Assembly (NCBI RefSeq): GCF_001613265.1
Contig: NZ_BDCA01000027.1
Coordinates: forward strand, 1 to 59,364
DNA length: 59,364 nt
Direction of reading: 5' to 3'
DNA from: Nocardia vermiculata NBRC 100427
Lineage (GTDB): Bacteria > Actinomycetota > Actinomycetes > Mycobacteriales > Mycobacteriaceae
A program made the position numbers and the translations under genes. Each line of letters opens with the position of its first letter. Position 1 is the first letter of the stretch. This document shows, one piece after another, positions 8,760-17,107 of this stretch. The notes under the pieces are model-generated. The model saw nothing but the letters and a program-made list of their open reading frames with translations. It ran no database searches and was not told the DNA's origin.

Positions 8760-9224
8760 ATGATCACGTCGCAGCCGTCGATGCACTCGACGGGTGGCAA
8801 TGCCGTCCCGAAGCCACTGGGTTACTGGGTCAAGCGCATTCACAACGGCCTGGAAGGCAACCTCGACGCTCAGTTGGGGGGATTCGGTCTGAACCGGCGA
8901 ACGTGGCAGGTGCTCAACACGGTTGCGTCGGGCCCGATCGAGCTGTCGGCGATCGAACGTGCACTCGAGCCGTTCCGCGACCACGGAGAGCCGGTCGCTG
9001 CGCCTTGCGTAGCGGCACTGTGCGAGCGGGGTGCGCTCGGGTCGGACCGCTCCGCGAGGTATGTGCTCACCGCGGCAGGTCTGACACTGCATCGATCCGC
9101 CGCGGACCGAGTCCATGCCGCACGTCGGGCCGTCATGCGTGGAATTGCACCGCAGGAATACGAGCAGCTGATCGATCTACTGCGGCGAGTAGCGGAAAAC
9201 ATCGACCCCGGTGCGCACGGGTGA
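8760..9224 (+). CDS. MarR-like winged-helix protein
   Basis: A 154-residue protein with the layout of a MarR regulator: an N-terminal helix (PLGYWVKRIHNGLEGNLDAQL), a HTH region (RRTWQVLNTVASGPIELSAI) and a wing followed by YVLTAAG, then C-terminal dimerisation helices. The recognition helix is less typical than in the divergent gene. The ATG at 8760 follows GGAGG by about eight bases. It is transcribed away from the other MarR gene; the P450 gene lies 274 bp downstream on the same strand. Confidence 0.7.
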   Translation: MITSQPSMHSTGGNAVPKPLGYWVKRIHNGLEGNLDAQLGGFGLNRRTWQVLNTVASGPIELSAIERALEPFRDHGEPVAAPCVAALCERGALGSDRSARYVLTAAGLTLHRSAADRVHAARRAVMRGIAPQEYEQLIDLLRRVAENIDPGAHG

Positions 9225-9428
9225 TCCGAGGTCTGGAAAGTCGGGACTGTCGTGGCGCCTGTGTGGGTCCTGGGTTCCCGTATGTTCCGGTGGCGCACTG
9301 ATGGATACACGGTATCTGTCAACGAAACGGATCGCGAGCACGGCCGCGGGACCCGGTCGGCGACACGTGCTGGGGCGGGGCTAGCTGGAGGTCTGCCGAA
9401 GCCCGCCTTCTCGGCGCCGACATGAGGT

Positions 9429-9434
9429 TACGCT
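9429..9434 (+). promoter_or_regulatory. -10 candidate for the P450 gene
   Basis: TACGCT within GGTTACGCTGGTA fits the TANNNT -10 pattern and would give a leader of about 58 bases before the TTG start at 9499. Confidence 0.4.
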
Positions 9435-9498
9435 GGTAGCCATCGACCACCTGCGAAATCCGCCGCGCTCGACAGTTCACCTTCTGGAGTCACTCCCC

Positions 9499-10773
9499 TT
9501 GACCACGTCACGTTCTGATCTGCTCACAGGTCAGGCCCCTATGTCCGGACGTCCGGCGCCCAACATCGGTTCGCCGTTCGACAGTGACGGCCCTCGAATC
9601 CTGCTGGACACGCCGGAATTCGTTGCCGATCCGCACCGTGCCTATCAGGAGATGCGCGGCCGTTACGGCTCTCTGGTACCCATCGAGTTGTCGCCGGGGG
9701 TGCCCGCGACGCTGGTGGTCGGTTATCACACCGCGCTGCGGATCCTCAACGATCCCGAGCATTTCCCGGCCGACCCGCGGGCCTGGCAGGAAACCGTTCC
9801 CGAGGACTGTCCGGTACGCCCGATCATGCAGTGGTATCCGAATGTCTTACGCAGTGCCGGTGCCGTGCACGAACGGTACCGGCAGGCGTTCACGACCGCC
9901 TTCGAGGCCGTCGATCTGCACAAATTACATGCCACGGTCGAGAAGATCGCCGTCCCGCGGATCAACGAGTTCTGCGAGACCGGATCGGCGGATCTGGTGT
10001 CGCAGTATGCATTCCCGGTCGCATTCGAGGTGCTGAACCGAATGGTGGGCTGTTCGGCGGAGCTGGGACAGCGGGTGGCGACCGGGATGGCGGCGCTGTT
10101 CGACACGGTCAACGCAGCGTGGGGGATGGAACATCTGAGTCAGGCGTTGATGGAGCAGGTGCAGTTGCGCCGCACCACTCCCGCCGACGATGTCACCTCG
10201 CGGCTGGCATACCATCCGGCCCAGCTCTCCGACGAGGAGATGCTCTACAACTTGATCGTCTTCTACGGCGGCGGGATCGAACCGCAGCAGAACCTGATCG
10301 CCAACACGCTGCGGCTGATGATCACCGATGAGCGTTTCGGTGGCGATTTCCTCGGTGGCAGCCTGTCCACTCGCGACGCACTCGACGAGGTGCTGTTCAC
10401 CGACCCGCCGCTCGCCAACTTCTCCATCACCTATCCGCGCCAGCCGATTCTGATCGAGAACGCCTGGTTGCCCGCCCATCAACCGGTGGTGATCAGTCTG
10501 GCCGCGTGCAACAACGATCCGGTGATCGCCGGTGGTGATCGCACCGGGAACCGGTCGCATCTGGCTTGGGGTGCGGGCCCGCATGCCTGCCCGGCGCGGT
10601 CGGTGGCCTACCTGGTGGCCCAGGATGCGGTCGACCAGCTTTTCGATGCCCTCCCGGAGATCCGGCTGTCGGTGGATCCGGGTGAGATCACGTGGCGTCC
10701 TGGACCTTTCCATCGCGCGATGACGGCGATGCCGGTCACCTTTCCGGCCTCACCCCGGCTCGACCTGGGCTGA
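9499..10773 (+). CDS. atypical cytochrome P450 (no ExxR motif)
   Basis: A 424-residue P450 with the heme-binding loop WGAGPHACPAR, axial Cys at about residue 364. Two normally conserved elements are altered. The K-helix ExxR charge pair is absent: the equivalent stretch near 295 reads LDEVLFTDPP. The I helix near 255 reads FYGGGIEPQQN, without the acid-Thr pair used in oxygen activation. This pattern recalls the actinobacterial CYP156/CYP157 families that lack ExxR. The TTG start at 9499 follows GGAG; an ATG at 9541 is an alternative. No ferredoxin is encoded nearby. A DapB-like oxidoreductase follows on the same strand. Confidence 0.85.
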   Translation: MTTSRSDLLTGQAPMSGRPAPNIGSPFDSDGPRILLDTPEFVADPHRAYQEMRGRYGSLVPIELSPGVPATLVVGYHTALRILNDPEHFPADPRAWQETVPEDCPVRPIMQWYPNVLRSAGAVHERYRQAFTTAFEAVDLHKLHATVEKIAVPRINEFCETGSADLVSQYAFPVAFEVLNRMVGCSAELGQRVATGMAALFDTVNAAWGMEHLSQALMEQVQLRRTTPADDVTSRLAYHPAQLSDEEMLYNLIVFYGGGIEPQQNLIANTLRLMITDERFGGDFLGGSLSTRDALDEVLFTDPPLANFSITYPRQPILIENAWLPAHQPVVISLAACNNDPVIAGGDRTGNRSHLAWGAGPHACPARSVAYLVAQDAVDQLFDALPEIRLSVDPGEITWRPGPFHRAMTAMPVTFPASPRLDLG

Positions 10774-10777
10774 GCTC

Positions 10778-10812
10778 TGCAACGACATCGCGGCGGATCA
10801 CCTCTCGTTGCA
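10778..10812 (+). terminator. hairpin after the P450 gene
   Basis: TGCAACGA and TCGTTGCA pair perfectly over 8 bp around a 19-base loop, starting five bases after the P450 stop. There is no T tract, so its role in termination is unproven. Confidence 0.35.
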
Positions 10813-10902
10813 AACTCTACTTACCATTTGTGGTGCATACGTATGTCGAACCTGAGAATATCATTTCCGAACCAGTGTATCGGCGGTGAGGGAAGAGATT
10901 CG

Positions 10903-11943
10903 ATGGGCAAGCTACGCGTCATCCAGTGGACCACCGGGAAGGTCGGCACACTCAGCCTGCGGGGGATCTTGGACGATCCGCGACTCGAACTCGCGGGTGT
11001 CTACGCCTACTCGGCGGACAAGGCCGGTGCGGATGCCGGGACACTGTGCGGGCGACCCGAAACCGGAGTGCTCGCCACCGGCGATATCGATGAACTCGTC
11101 GCGTTGGGCGCCGACACCGTGCTCTACACCCCGTTCATGGCCGACCTCGATCACGCGGTGCGGCTGCTGGAATCCGGTCTCGACGTCGTCAGCACCAACC
11201 TGTTCCTCAATGTCGGTGGCATTGCGGGCGAAACCGAGCAGCGCCTGCGGCAGGCGTGTGAGCGGGGTGACAGTTCGCTGTACATCACCGGAATCAACCC
11301 CGGCTGGATCAACACCATGACCGCAGCGATGACCGCCGTCTGCCGCGACGTGCAGTTGGTGTCGATCTCCGAGTCGGCCGATGTGTCGGTCTACGAATCC
11401 GCGGAAACCTGGAAGGCGCTGGGAATGTCGTTCCCCGAGGCGACTCCAGAGGTGATCGACATCGCGAAACTGTGGTTGAGCACCTTCCGCGATGCTGTCG
11501 GCCGCATGGCAGCCGCATTACGGTACGAACTCGACGACATGGAGTTCTTCATCGAACATGCGACCGCCTCGAAACGGGTGGATCTCGGCTGGTTCTGTAT
11601 GGAGAAGGACACCATCGCCGCCATCCGGGCCGGCTGGAACGGCAAGGTCGCCGGCAAGACCGTGGTGCAGTCCAAGGTCGCCTGGTACCTCACCAAGGAA
11701 CTGAACGCAGACTGGGATTTTCTCGACGACCACTACCAGGTCGTGATCGAGGGGGAGCCCGAGGTCCACACCCGTATTCGCTTCGTCCCGCCCGAGACCT
11801 GGGGCAACCACGAGTGGGACACGATGACCGCCATGCCGGCCGTCAGCGCGGTCCTCGATGTCGCCGCTGCGCCCGCGGGGATTCTCGGTCTGCAGGATGT
11901 GGGCCTGCCGACCGCGCCCGCGGGCATCTGGTCGAACGGCTGA
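10903..11943 (+). CDS. NAD(P)-binding DapB-like oxidoreductase
   Basis: A 346-residue protein with an N-terminal Rossmann fold: VIQWTTGKVGTLSLRGIL gives the glycine loop, followed by an AGVYAYSADKAG strand/helix and later VVSTNLF and ITGINPGW. This is the layout of the dihydrodipicolinate-reductase-like proteins common in mycobacteria and Nocardia, many of unknown substrate. It is not the lysine-pathway DapB, being about 100 residues longer with a different C-terminal domain. The ATG at 10903 follows GAGGGA. Its position behind the P450 gene suggests a shared oxidative route, which is inference. Confidence 0.75.
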   Translation: MGKLRVIQWTTGKVGTLSLRGILDDPRLELAGVYAYSADKAGADAGTLCGRPETGVLATGDIDELVALGADTVLYTPFMADLDHAVRLLESGLDVVSTNLFLNVGGIAGETEQRLRQACERGDSSLYITGINPGWINTMTAAMTAVCRDVQLVSISESADVSVYESAETWKALGMSFPEATPEVIDIAKLWLSTFRDAVGRMAAALRYELDDMEFFIEHATASKRVDLGWFCMEKDTIAAIRAGWNGKVAGKTVVQSKVAWYLTKELNADWDFLDDHYQVVIEGEPEVHTRIRFVPPETWGNHEWDTMTAMPAVSAVLDVAAAPAGILGLQDVGLPTAPAGIWSNG

Positions 11944-11968
11944 CGGAATCGCGCCGGACGCAGTGGAA

Positions 11969-11997
11969 CTCGCCCGGTCGACAGCGCGCCGGGCGAG
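11969..11997. terminator. bidirectional terminator between convergent genes
   Basis: CTCGCCCGG (11969-11977) pairs with CCGGGCGAG (11989-11997) around an 11-base loop. It lies in the 63-bp gap between the oxidoreductase and the convergent hypothetical gene. Confidence 0.55.
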
Positions 11998-12006
11998 GCG
12001 GCGCGG

Positions 12007-12480
12007 CTACAGGCCGGTGCTTTCGCGCAGATAGCTGTAGCGGCGCTCCAGGTCGTCACGGTGGGCACTGTCGGTGTCCTGCGCTGCACTCGTACTAGAC
12101 GACCAAGGGATCTCGCACGGACCTGCATGTTCGGGATCCGGGCACAGTAACGCGGTGAGTTCGGTGACTGCACTCCCGGCGGTACCTTCGGTCGCCAGGA
12201 TCGCCGAGCGAAGCTCGAAAACCTCTCGGGTGCCGGGATTTTCGCCGGGATGTTCGATACTCCATTGTTCCGGCAGCTCGCTGTAGAGTTCCGCGACCGA
12301 CATCCGGTCGGAGTCCCCGGCGCCGGGCTCCGCGTCTGTGGTGGCGTCGAAGCACTCAGCCGTCGAGCTCGGGTATCGGTCCGCGAGCGTCCGGCGGGCA
12401 GCAGTGAGTACCTCCTGCATCGCCTCCGGGGTGGCGAAAATCCCCAGCCGTATCTCGTACAAAGCGAGGTCGGAGCTCAT
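12007..12480 (-). CDS. hypothetical protein
   Basis: A 157-residue soluble protein that I do not recognise. It begins MSSDLALYEIRLGIFATPEA, suggesting a beta strand followed by a helix, contains Cys residues near 50 and 120-130, and ends in an acidic/arginine helix. There is no signal peptide or membrane segment. The ATG at 12480 follows GGAAG by about ten bases. Third-position G/C bias supports coding. It is convergent with the DapB-like gene. Confidence 0.55.
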   Translation of the reverse strand: MSSDLALYEIRLGIFATPEAMQEVLTAARRTLADRYPSSTAECFDATTDAEPGAGDSDRMSVAELYSELPEQWSIEHPGENPGTREVFELRSAILATEGTAGSAVTELTALLCPDPEHAGPCEIPWSSSTSAAQDTDSAHRDDLERRYSYLRESTGL

Positions 12481-12600
12481 CGGGATGCTTCTTCCAGTCG
12501 TTCCGGTCACCGCGTCGGGCGCCACGATAGCGGGGCCATCTCGGTCCCGGCATGTCATTTACGGGCGGTTCGTCCCTGTCCTCGTGTCCCTGGAAAAGGG

Positions 12601-12633
12601 GAACGCCGCAAGGCGGTGGTCCTTGCGGCGTTC
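12601..12633. repeat. perfect 13-bp inverted repeat (hairpin)
   Basis: GAACGCCGCAAGG at 12601-12613 pairs without mismatch with 12621-12633 around a 7-base loop. On the minus strand the stem is followed by CCCCTTTT, so a terminator for leftward transcription is possible, yet no gene is visible that would need one. See findings. Confidence 0.6.
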
Positions 12634-12855
12634 ACGCTGAGGTCGACGTCCAACATGCGCCTCTCGGCGTGTGGTCGCTCGTAGCGACAAATGGGGTGGG
12701 GCCCGGGGCTGTCCGGACGCCGACAGTCGGTTCAACCGTGACCGGGGGTGGAGCATTCCCGCGCCGTGTGTGATGCGGGCTACGCCTGCTGCCGGGTCTC
12801 GGCTGCGACAGCGTGGCGGGTCCGCAGTTGCGTGCCGTCGGACAGTGAACACACC

Positions 12856-12861
12856 TAGGCT
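12856..12861 (+). promoter_or_regulatory. -10 box of the flavodoxin-like gene
   Basis: TAGGCT ends six bases before the GTG at 12868 and no ribosome site precedes the start, so a leaderless mRNA is expected. Confidence 0.5.
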
Positions 12862-12867
12862 CGACGT

Positions 12868-13320
12868 GTGCCGACGTTGCTGATCATCCACCACACGCCG
12901 TCCCCATTCCTGCAGGACATGCTGGAGGCGGTGATCTCCGGCGCCACCGACCCCGAGATCGAAGGGGTCGAGGTGGTGCGGCGCGCCGCGTTGGAGGTCA
13001 CCGCCACCGATGTGCTGGCCGCCGACGGCTATCTCTTGGGCACCCCGGCCAACCTCGGCTACATGTCGGGTGCGCTCAAACACGCGTTCGACACCTTCTA
13101 CTATCCGTGCCTCGACAGCACCGGAGGCCGCCCGTTCGGCTACTACATCCACGGCAACCAGGGCACGGAAGGGGCCGAGCGCAGTATCGACACGGTGACC
13201 ACCGGAATGGGCTGGCAGCAGGCCGCTGCGCCGGTGATCGTGACCGGGCCGCCGGACAAGGACCAGCGGGAACGTTGCTGGGAGTTGGGAGCGACGGTGG
13301 CGGCGCAGCTGATGCAGTGA
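12868..13320 (+). CDS. flavodoxin-fold NAD(P)H oxidoreductase-like protein
   Basis: A 150-residue protein starting PTLLIIHHTPSPFLQDML, the first strand and phosphate-binding loop of the flavodoxin fold. DGYLLGTPANLGYMSGALKH and PFGYYIHGNQG are the two loops that normally hold the FMN isoalloxazine ring. It is therefore likely an FMN-binding protein of the NADPH-dependent reductase superfamily; the substrate is unknown. The GTG start lies just after a TANNNT box with no ribosome site, as for a leaderless mRNA. A 7-bp hairpin follows the stop. Confidence 0.75.
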   Translation: MPTLLIIHHTPSPFLQDMLEAVISGATDPEIEGVEVVRRAALEVTATDVLAADGYLLGTPANLGYMSGALKHAFDTFYYPCLDSTGGRPFGYYIHGNQGTEGAERSIDTVTTGMGWQQAAAPVIVTGPPDKDQRERCWELGATVAAQLMQ

Positions 13321-13357
13321 GTTCGCGGCCCCGATTTCTGGTGTCTCACACCTAACT

Positions 13358-13380
13358 CGTCGAGCCAGTCATACTCGACG
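13358..13380 (+). terminator. short hairpin after the flavodoxin-like gene
   Basis: CGTCGAG (13358-13364) pairs with CTCGACG (13374-13380) around a 9-base loop, 38 bases after the stop codon. Confidence 0.35.
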
Positions 13381-13449
13381 TCAGAATTGTCCGTCCGCGC
13401 CGGTGCGCAGGCGGTGAGGTGTTCGGGTTTCGGGAAGGGTGAGTGCCAT

Positions 13450-14106
13450 ATGACGCCACCGCGGCGGATCGGCCTGGTCGAGGATCACGAGTCGGTCGCG
13501 CTCGGACTGGCCAGCATGCTGGCCGGCGAGAGTGATTTGGAGTTGGTGCTCACCGCCGGGACGGTGGCGGAATTGCTCGCGGCCGCACCGGAGCTGGATC
13601 TGGTGATTCTCGATCTGCGGCTGGCCGACGGGTCCACCCCGGAGGACAACGTGCGGGCACTGCGCGATCGAGGGCTCGAGGTGCTGGTGTTCACGGGCGC
13701 CGACAACCCGTTCATGGTGCGTTCGGCGGCCCGCGCCGGAGTGCTGGGTGTACTGCGCAAGTCCGAAGACGTACAGACCGTGGTTGCTGCGGTGCGTGCC
13801 GCGGCGAGCGGTGAACAGGTGGTCACCACCGATTGGGCGGCAGCCATCGACGGGGACCCGCAGCTGCCCGATGTGGGCCTGAGCCCGCGGCAGCAGGAAG
13901 TGCTGACGCTGTACGCGTCCGGTGAGAAGGCCTCGCGAGTGGCGCGGCTGACGGGGCTGTCCGAGCAGACCGTCAACGATTATCTGGGCCGGATCCGGCA
14001 GAAGTACGCCGATGCGGGGCGCCCCGCGCCGACGAAAACCGATCTGTACAAGCGGGCGGTGGAGGACGGGTGGCTGCCGGTACCCGAGCGCAACAACCGT
14101 CCGTGA
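13450..14106 (+). CDS. LuxR/NarL-family response regulator
   Basis: A 218-residue regulator. The receiver domain opens RRIGLVEDHESVALGL, with the phosphoacceptor Asp in DLVILDLRLADGS near residue 55. The C-terminal HTH runs from LSPRQQEVLTLYASGEKASRV to a recognition helix SEQTVNDYLGRIRQKYADAG. The ATG at 13450 follows GGAAGGG. Its TGA overlaps the GTG of the kinase gene (GTGA), and that gene in turn overlaps a third, so the three are cotranslated. Confidence 0.9.
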   Translation: MTPPRRIGLVEDHESVALGLASMLAGESDLELVLTAGTVAELLAAAPELDLVILDLRLADGSTPEDNVRALRDRGLEVLVFTGADNPFMVRSAARAGVLGVLRKSEDVQTVVAAVRAAASGEQVVTTDWAAAIDGDPQLPDVGLSPRQQEVLTLYASGEKASRVARLTGLSEQTVNDYLGRIRQKYADAGRPAPTKTDLYKRAVEDGWLPVPERNNRP

Positions 14107-15479
14107 TCACGGTCGACGAGCCCGGAGTTCTGGCCCGTGCCGTCGCGGCCGCTCGCGTCCTGATCCCTGACCGCGTCGACACCCGGCCCGGTGCGCCCGC
14201 CGTGGAGCGCATCCTGCGGCGCCTCGGCGTGTCGGTCGGCGTCGGCGGGATCATCATGGGCCTGGCCGACGTTCCCGAGATCGCCGGGCAATCGCGCTTC
14301 ACTCCGATCTGGTGGACACCGGTCGCGACCGTGCTGGCTTTCGGTTTGTTTCCGGTACTCGCGCTGGTGTCGGTCCACGCGCGGCCGCGCACGATCCGTA
14401 TCGTATCCGGCTGTGCCGCAGTGAGTTTCCTGTCCGCAGTGGCTACCATGCTGATCTGGCTGGACACCCACAGCATCGGCGCCAACTCGGTGTGGCTGTA
14501 TCGGATGTTGCCGCTGGGGGTGCTCGCCGCGGCCATGGCATGGCCGTTGCTCGCCTCGGCCGGCTACCTGTTGATCGGTTCGGCGGCGGTGGCGCTGACC
14601 AATATCTATCTGGCGGAGGAGTTCACGGCGGCGTCGGTGTCGAGCGCCTTCGCGCGGGCGCTGGGATTGTCGGCGCTGTTCCTGTGGTGTGTGGTCGCCG
14701 CGCTGTGGGCGGCGGCCCGGGTGGATCGCGAATCGGTGGCCGCCGGAGCCCAGGCCGCCGAGGCCGCCGCCGCGATCGCCCGGGACAACGAGAGTGCCCG
14801 CTTCGCGGCGCTGATCCACGATGCCGTGCTGTCGACCCTGCTGGACGCTTCACGAGGGAGCGAGCCGTCGAACGTGCTGCGCCGCCAGGCCGAACGCACT
14901 CTCGAACAACTCGATGAGATCCGGGTGGAATCGCCGGAGCCCGACGTACTCGACGCCGGTGCCGCGGTCGGGTTCCTGCGCACCGCGGTACACGAGGTGA
15001 ACCCGGGAATCCGCTTCGCCACCCGCACCTGGCCCGGCTACGACGACCTGCGCATGCCGGTATCGGCGGCGCGGACCGTGGCCGCCGCGCTGGCCGAAGC
15101 GGTCCGCAACAGCCTGCGCCATGCGACGGTGCCGGGCCGGCGGATATCGCGCACGGTGACCTGCACGATCAGTGCGGGAAGTATCCGGGTGACCTTCCAG
15201 GACGACGGTGCGGGGTTCGATGTGGCGGCGGTGTCCGCGGACCGTCTCGGGATCTCGGTGAGCATTCTGGGGCGAATGCGGCAGCTGGCGGGTGGCGCCG
15301 GATTCGTCGAATCATTACCGGGGGAGGGGACGACGGTGACGCTGGTCTGGGGCGGCGACGGCGACAACTGCGGCGGACCGGACGGTGGGCACGGCGCCGA
15401 GCCGCATCAGCATTACTGCAGCGCGCCGCACGGTGACCGCATCGGTGGTTCGCGTGGTGGGTCCGGTGGCGGCGCGTGA
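14103..15479 (+). CDS. sensor histidine kinase with a Cys/His-rich tail
   Basis: A 458-residue membrane kinase. About six hydrophobic segments (35-215) precede a dimerisation helix with FAALIHDAVLSTLLDAS, His near residue 239. The ATPase domain has an N-box-like ALAEAVRNSLRH and a G box FQDDGAGFD, then GEGTTVTLVW. After this usual end, near residue 416, the frame continues for about 42 residues containing C, H, HxH, C and H in a Gly-rich stretch. This resembles a metal-binding tail, but it could be unselected read-on. The GTG at 14103 overlaps the response regulator stop, and the gene end overlaps the next GTG. Confidence 0.85.
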   Translation: MITVDEPGVLARAVAAARVLIPDRVDTRPGAPAVERILRRLGVSVGVGGIIMGLADVPEIAGQSRFTPIWWTPVATVLAFGLFPVLALVSVHARPRTIRIVSGCAAVSFLSAVATMLIWLDTHSIGANSVWLYRMLPLGVLAAAMAWPLLASAGYLLIGSAAVALTNIYLAEEFTAASVSSAFARALGLSALFLWCVVAALWAAARVDRESVAAGAQAAEAAAAIARDNESARFAALIHDAVLSTLLDASRGSEPSNVLRRQAERTLEQLDEIRVESPEPDVLDAGAAVGFLRTAVHEVNPGIRFATRTWPGYDDLRMPVSAARTVAAALAEAVRNSLRHATVPGRRISRTVTCTISAGSIRVTFQDDGAGFDVAAVSADRLGISVSILGRMRQLAGGAGFVESLPGEGTTVTLVWGGDGDNCGGPDGGHGAEPHQHYCSAPHGDRIGGSRGGSGGGA

Positions 15480-16558
15480 GTGTGAGTAGCGAGACGGGCG
15501 GACTCGTGGACGCCGTGCGCAGAGTGATGGGTATCGGGGCGCAGCGCGAAGCCGACTTCGGTCTGCGGGAATTGCTGGGACTGCGCGGCGGGACCGTCTG
15601 GCTGTTCCTGGTGCTGCTGGAGCTGACCATCGTCCTGTACATGGTGCGCAACCTCGATATCGCCGAGCCGCTGCCGGCGGTGAGCGCGCTGATCGTGATG
15701 GTGCTGGCCGGGGCACTGGTGCTGGTGGTGCCCGGGGACCCACTGCCCTGCCCGGTGACGATATTCGTGGCCCTGGCCGGTCCCGTGGCCACCGCACTGA
15801 CCACCGCGAATCTGAGTCTCCCGCGGGCCCACCACATGGTGTGGACCACGTTCGCCATCTCCTATCTGCTGGCCGTACTGGTGTTGCGCGGCCGGATGGG
15901 CTCGGCATGGGCGGGGGTGGCCGGTGTCGCGGTGGTGATCTCGGTCGACGGAGCGCGGGCCTGGCTCACACCGGGCGCCATGGTGGCGGCATTCGTACCG
16001 ATCGGGACGGTGATTGCGATCTCGGTGTTCGCGCTGATCATGCGGCCCACCCAGCGTTCGCTGCGGCTGTTGCGGGAGGAGTCGACCGCGCAGGCGGCAG
16101 CCGAGGCGACGATGGTTGCCGAGAACGCCGAACGCGTCCGTCAGCTGGCGCGCCTGGATCGGGTGGCCCGGCCGATCCTGGAAAGAATTGCCGAAGGCGC
16201 GGCGCTGAGCGTCGCGGAGCGCGAACAGTGCCGTCTGCTCGAGGCGGAACTACGCGACGGACTCCGCGCACCCCACCTGGTCACCGAGGAACTCAGCGGT
16301 GCGGCCCGGGGTGCACGGGCGCGCGGGGTCGAAGTCGTGCTGCTCGACGACGGCGGTTTCACCGACGCCCCGCAGTGGTTGCGCGAGCGCGTCGTCGAGG
16401 CCGCGACCCGAGAACTGGATGCGGCCAACGACGGATCGGTGACCGTGCGCATCCTGCCCCCCGGCAGGCGGGTACTGGCCACGGTGCTCGCGCAGGCGAC
16501 CGACGGGGATCGGCGCACCGAGATCGATCCCGCCGGCGCGGTCACGGTGATGGACTGA
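15476..16558 (+). CDS. membrane protein resembling a degenerate histidine kinase
   Basis: A 360-residue protein with about six membrane segments (40-200), then a helical stretch rich in Glu/Arg (about 195-265) placed like the dimerisation helices of a kinase, and a C-terminal region that could derive from an ATPase domain. I see no clear phosphoacceptor His in an HD motif and no N or G box, so kinase activity is doubtful. The GTG at 15476 overlaps the stop of the kinase gene. A partner or modulator of the preceding kinase is a reasonable inference. Confidence 0.65.
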   Translation: MSVSSETGGLVDAVRRVMGIGAQREADFGLRELLGLRGGTVWLFLVLLELTIVLYMVRNLDIAEPLPAVSALIVMVLAGALVLVVPGDPLPCPVTIFVALAGPVATALTTANLSLPRAHHMVWTTFAISYLLAVLVLRGRMGSAWAGVAGVAVVISVDGARAWLTPGAMVAAFVPIGTVIAISVFALIMRPTQRSLRLLREESTAQAAAEATMVAENAERVRQLARLDRVARPILERIAEGAALSVAEREQCRLLEAELRDGLRAPHLVTEELSGAARGARARGVEVVLLDDGGFTDAPQWLRERVVEAATRELDAANDGSVTVRILPPGRRVLATVLAQATDGDRRTEIDPAGAVTVMD

Positions 16559-16658
16559 CCCGGCAGTGTTTCGGTGCCCGGCGCGACCACGGCCGGACGC
16601 AGGCCGGTACGTAGCAGGTCGGCAGTGCATCCATCTGGAATGCCCGCACCGGGCCGGG

Positions 16659-17099
16659 TCAGCTCTCGTAGGGGCCCGGTTTGCGCATCTGGTCGCGCAG
16701 CGCGCCCTGCACCGCGGTGGACAGCCAGGAGTTCAGTGATTGACCGCTCTGATTGGCTGCTTCCTCGGCACGCGCTTTCAGATTCTCGACCATGCGCAGC
16801 GTGACCCGGCTGATATCGCCGGTCATCTCCTCGAAGGTGGCGGCCGGATCCTCGGTGCGGCTGCGGCGGACCTCCACATCGGCATCGGTGCCCGACAGTG
16901 ACACGTGCACCGTGCGATCACCGAGGGTTGCGTTGACCTCACCGGCCAGATCCGTCAGTGCCGCGAGCAGCGTCAACCGCACCGAATTCTCGGTGGCGGC
17001 GGCCAGTGCGGCGGCCGTGGCCTGTGTCTGCTCGTCCCCGAGGGCAGCGGCGGCGACCAGGTCCGCACGCAGCCGGTCGGTGTACTTGTTCAAATCCAT
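16659..17099 (-). CDS. ribbon-helix-helix (HicB-antitoxin-like) protein
   Basis: A 146-residue protein. The C-terminal part (about 95-135) has the Arc/HicB ribbon-helix-helix pattern: strand RVTLRMVENLKARAEEAAN, then GQSLNSWLSTAVQGAL. The N-terminal half is helical and rich in Ala, followed by a short beta region VHVSLSGTDADVEV. Proteins of this type are often annotated as HicB-family antitoxins, but no hicA toxin gene is next to it, so it is probably a stand-alone regulator. Two direct 10-bp repeats immediately upstream are the likely autoregulatory operator. Confidence 0.7.
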   Translation of the reverse strand: MDLNKYTDRLRADLVAAAALGDEQTQATAAALAAATENSVRLTLLAALTDLAGEVNATLGDRTVHVSLSGTDADVEVRRSRTEDPAATFEEMTGDISRVTLRMVENLKARAEEAANQSGQSLNSWLSTAVQGALRDQMRKPGPYES

Positions 17100-17107
17100 G
17101 ACATCAG

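Larger units (their letters stand above)
12481..12867. other. intergenic region with a perfect 13-bp inverted repeat
   Basis: This 387-bp region lies between divergent genes. It holds a long perfect hairpin (12601-12633) and, at its right end, a TAGGCT -10 box for the flavodoxin-like gene. Short open frames here have no ribosome sites or recognisable products. Confidence 0.5.

Noticed and set aside
10836..10845. CATACGTATG palindrome upstream of the DapB-like gene
   Set aside because: Ten bases with no flanking extension and no second copy; could be chance.
16556..16661. TGACCCGGC at the end of one gene and its reverse complement at the end of the convergent gene
   Set aside because: A 9-bp pairing over about 90 bases that includes both stop codons; too distant and short to call a structure.
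16659..17099. HicAB toxin-antitoxin locus
   Set aside because: No small basic HicA-like frame adjoins the ribbon-helix-helix gene on either side.
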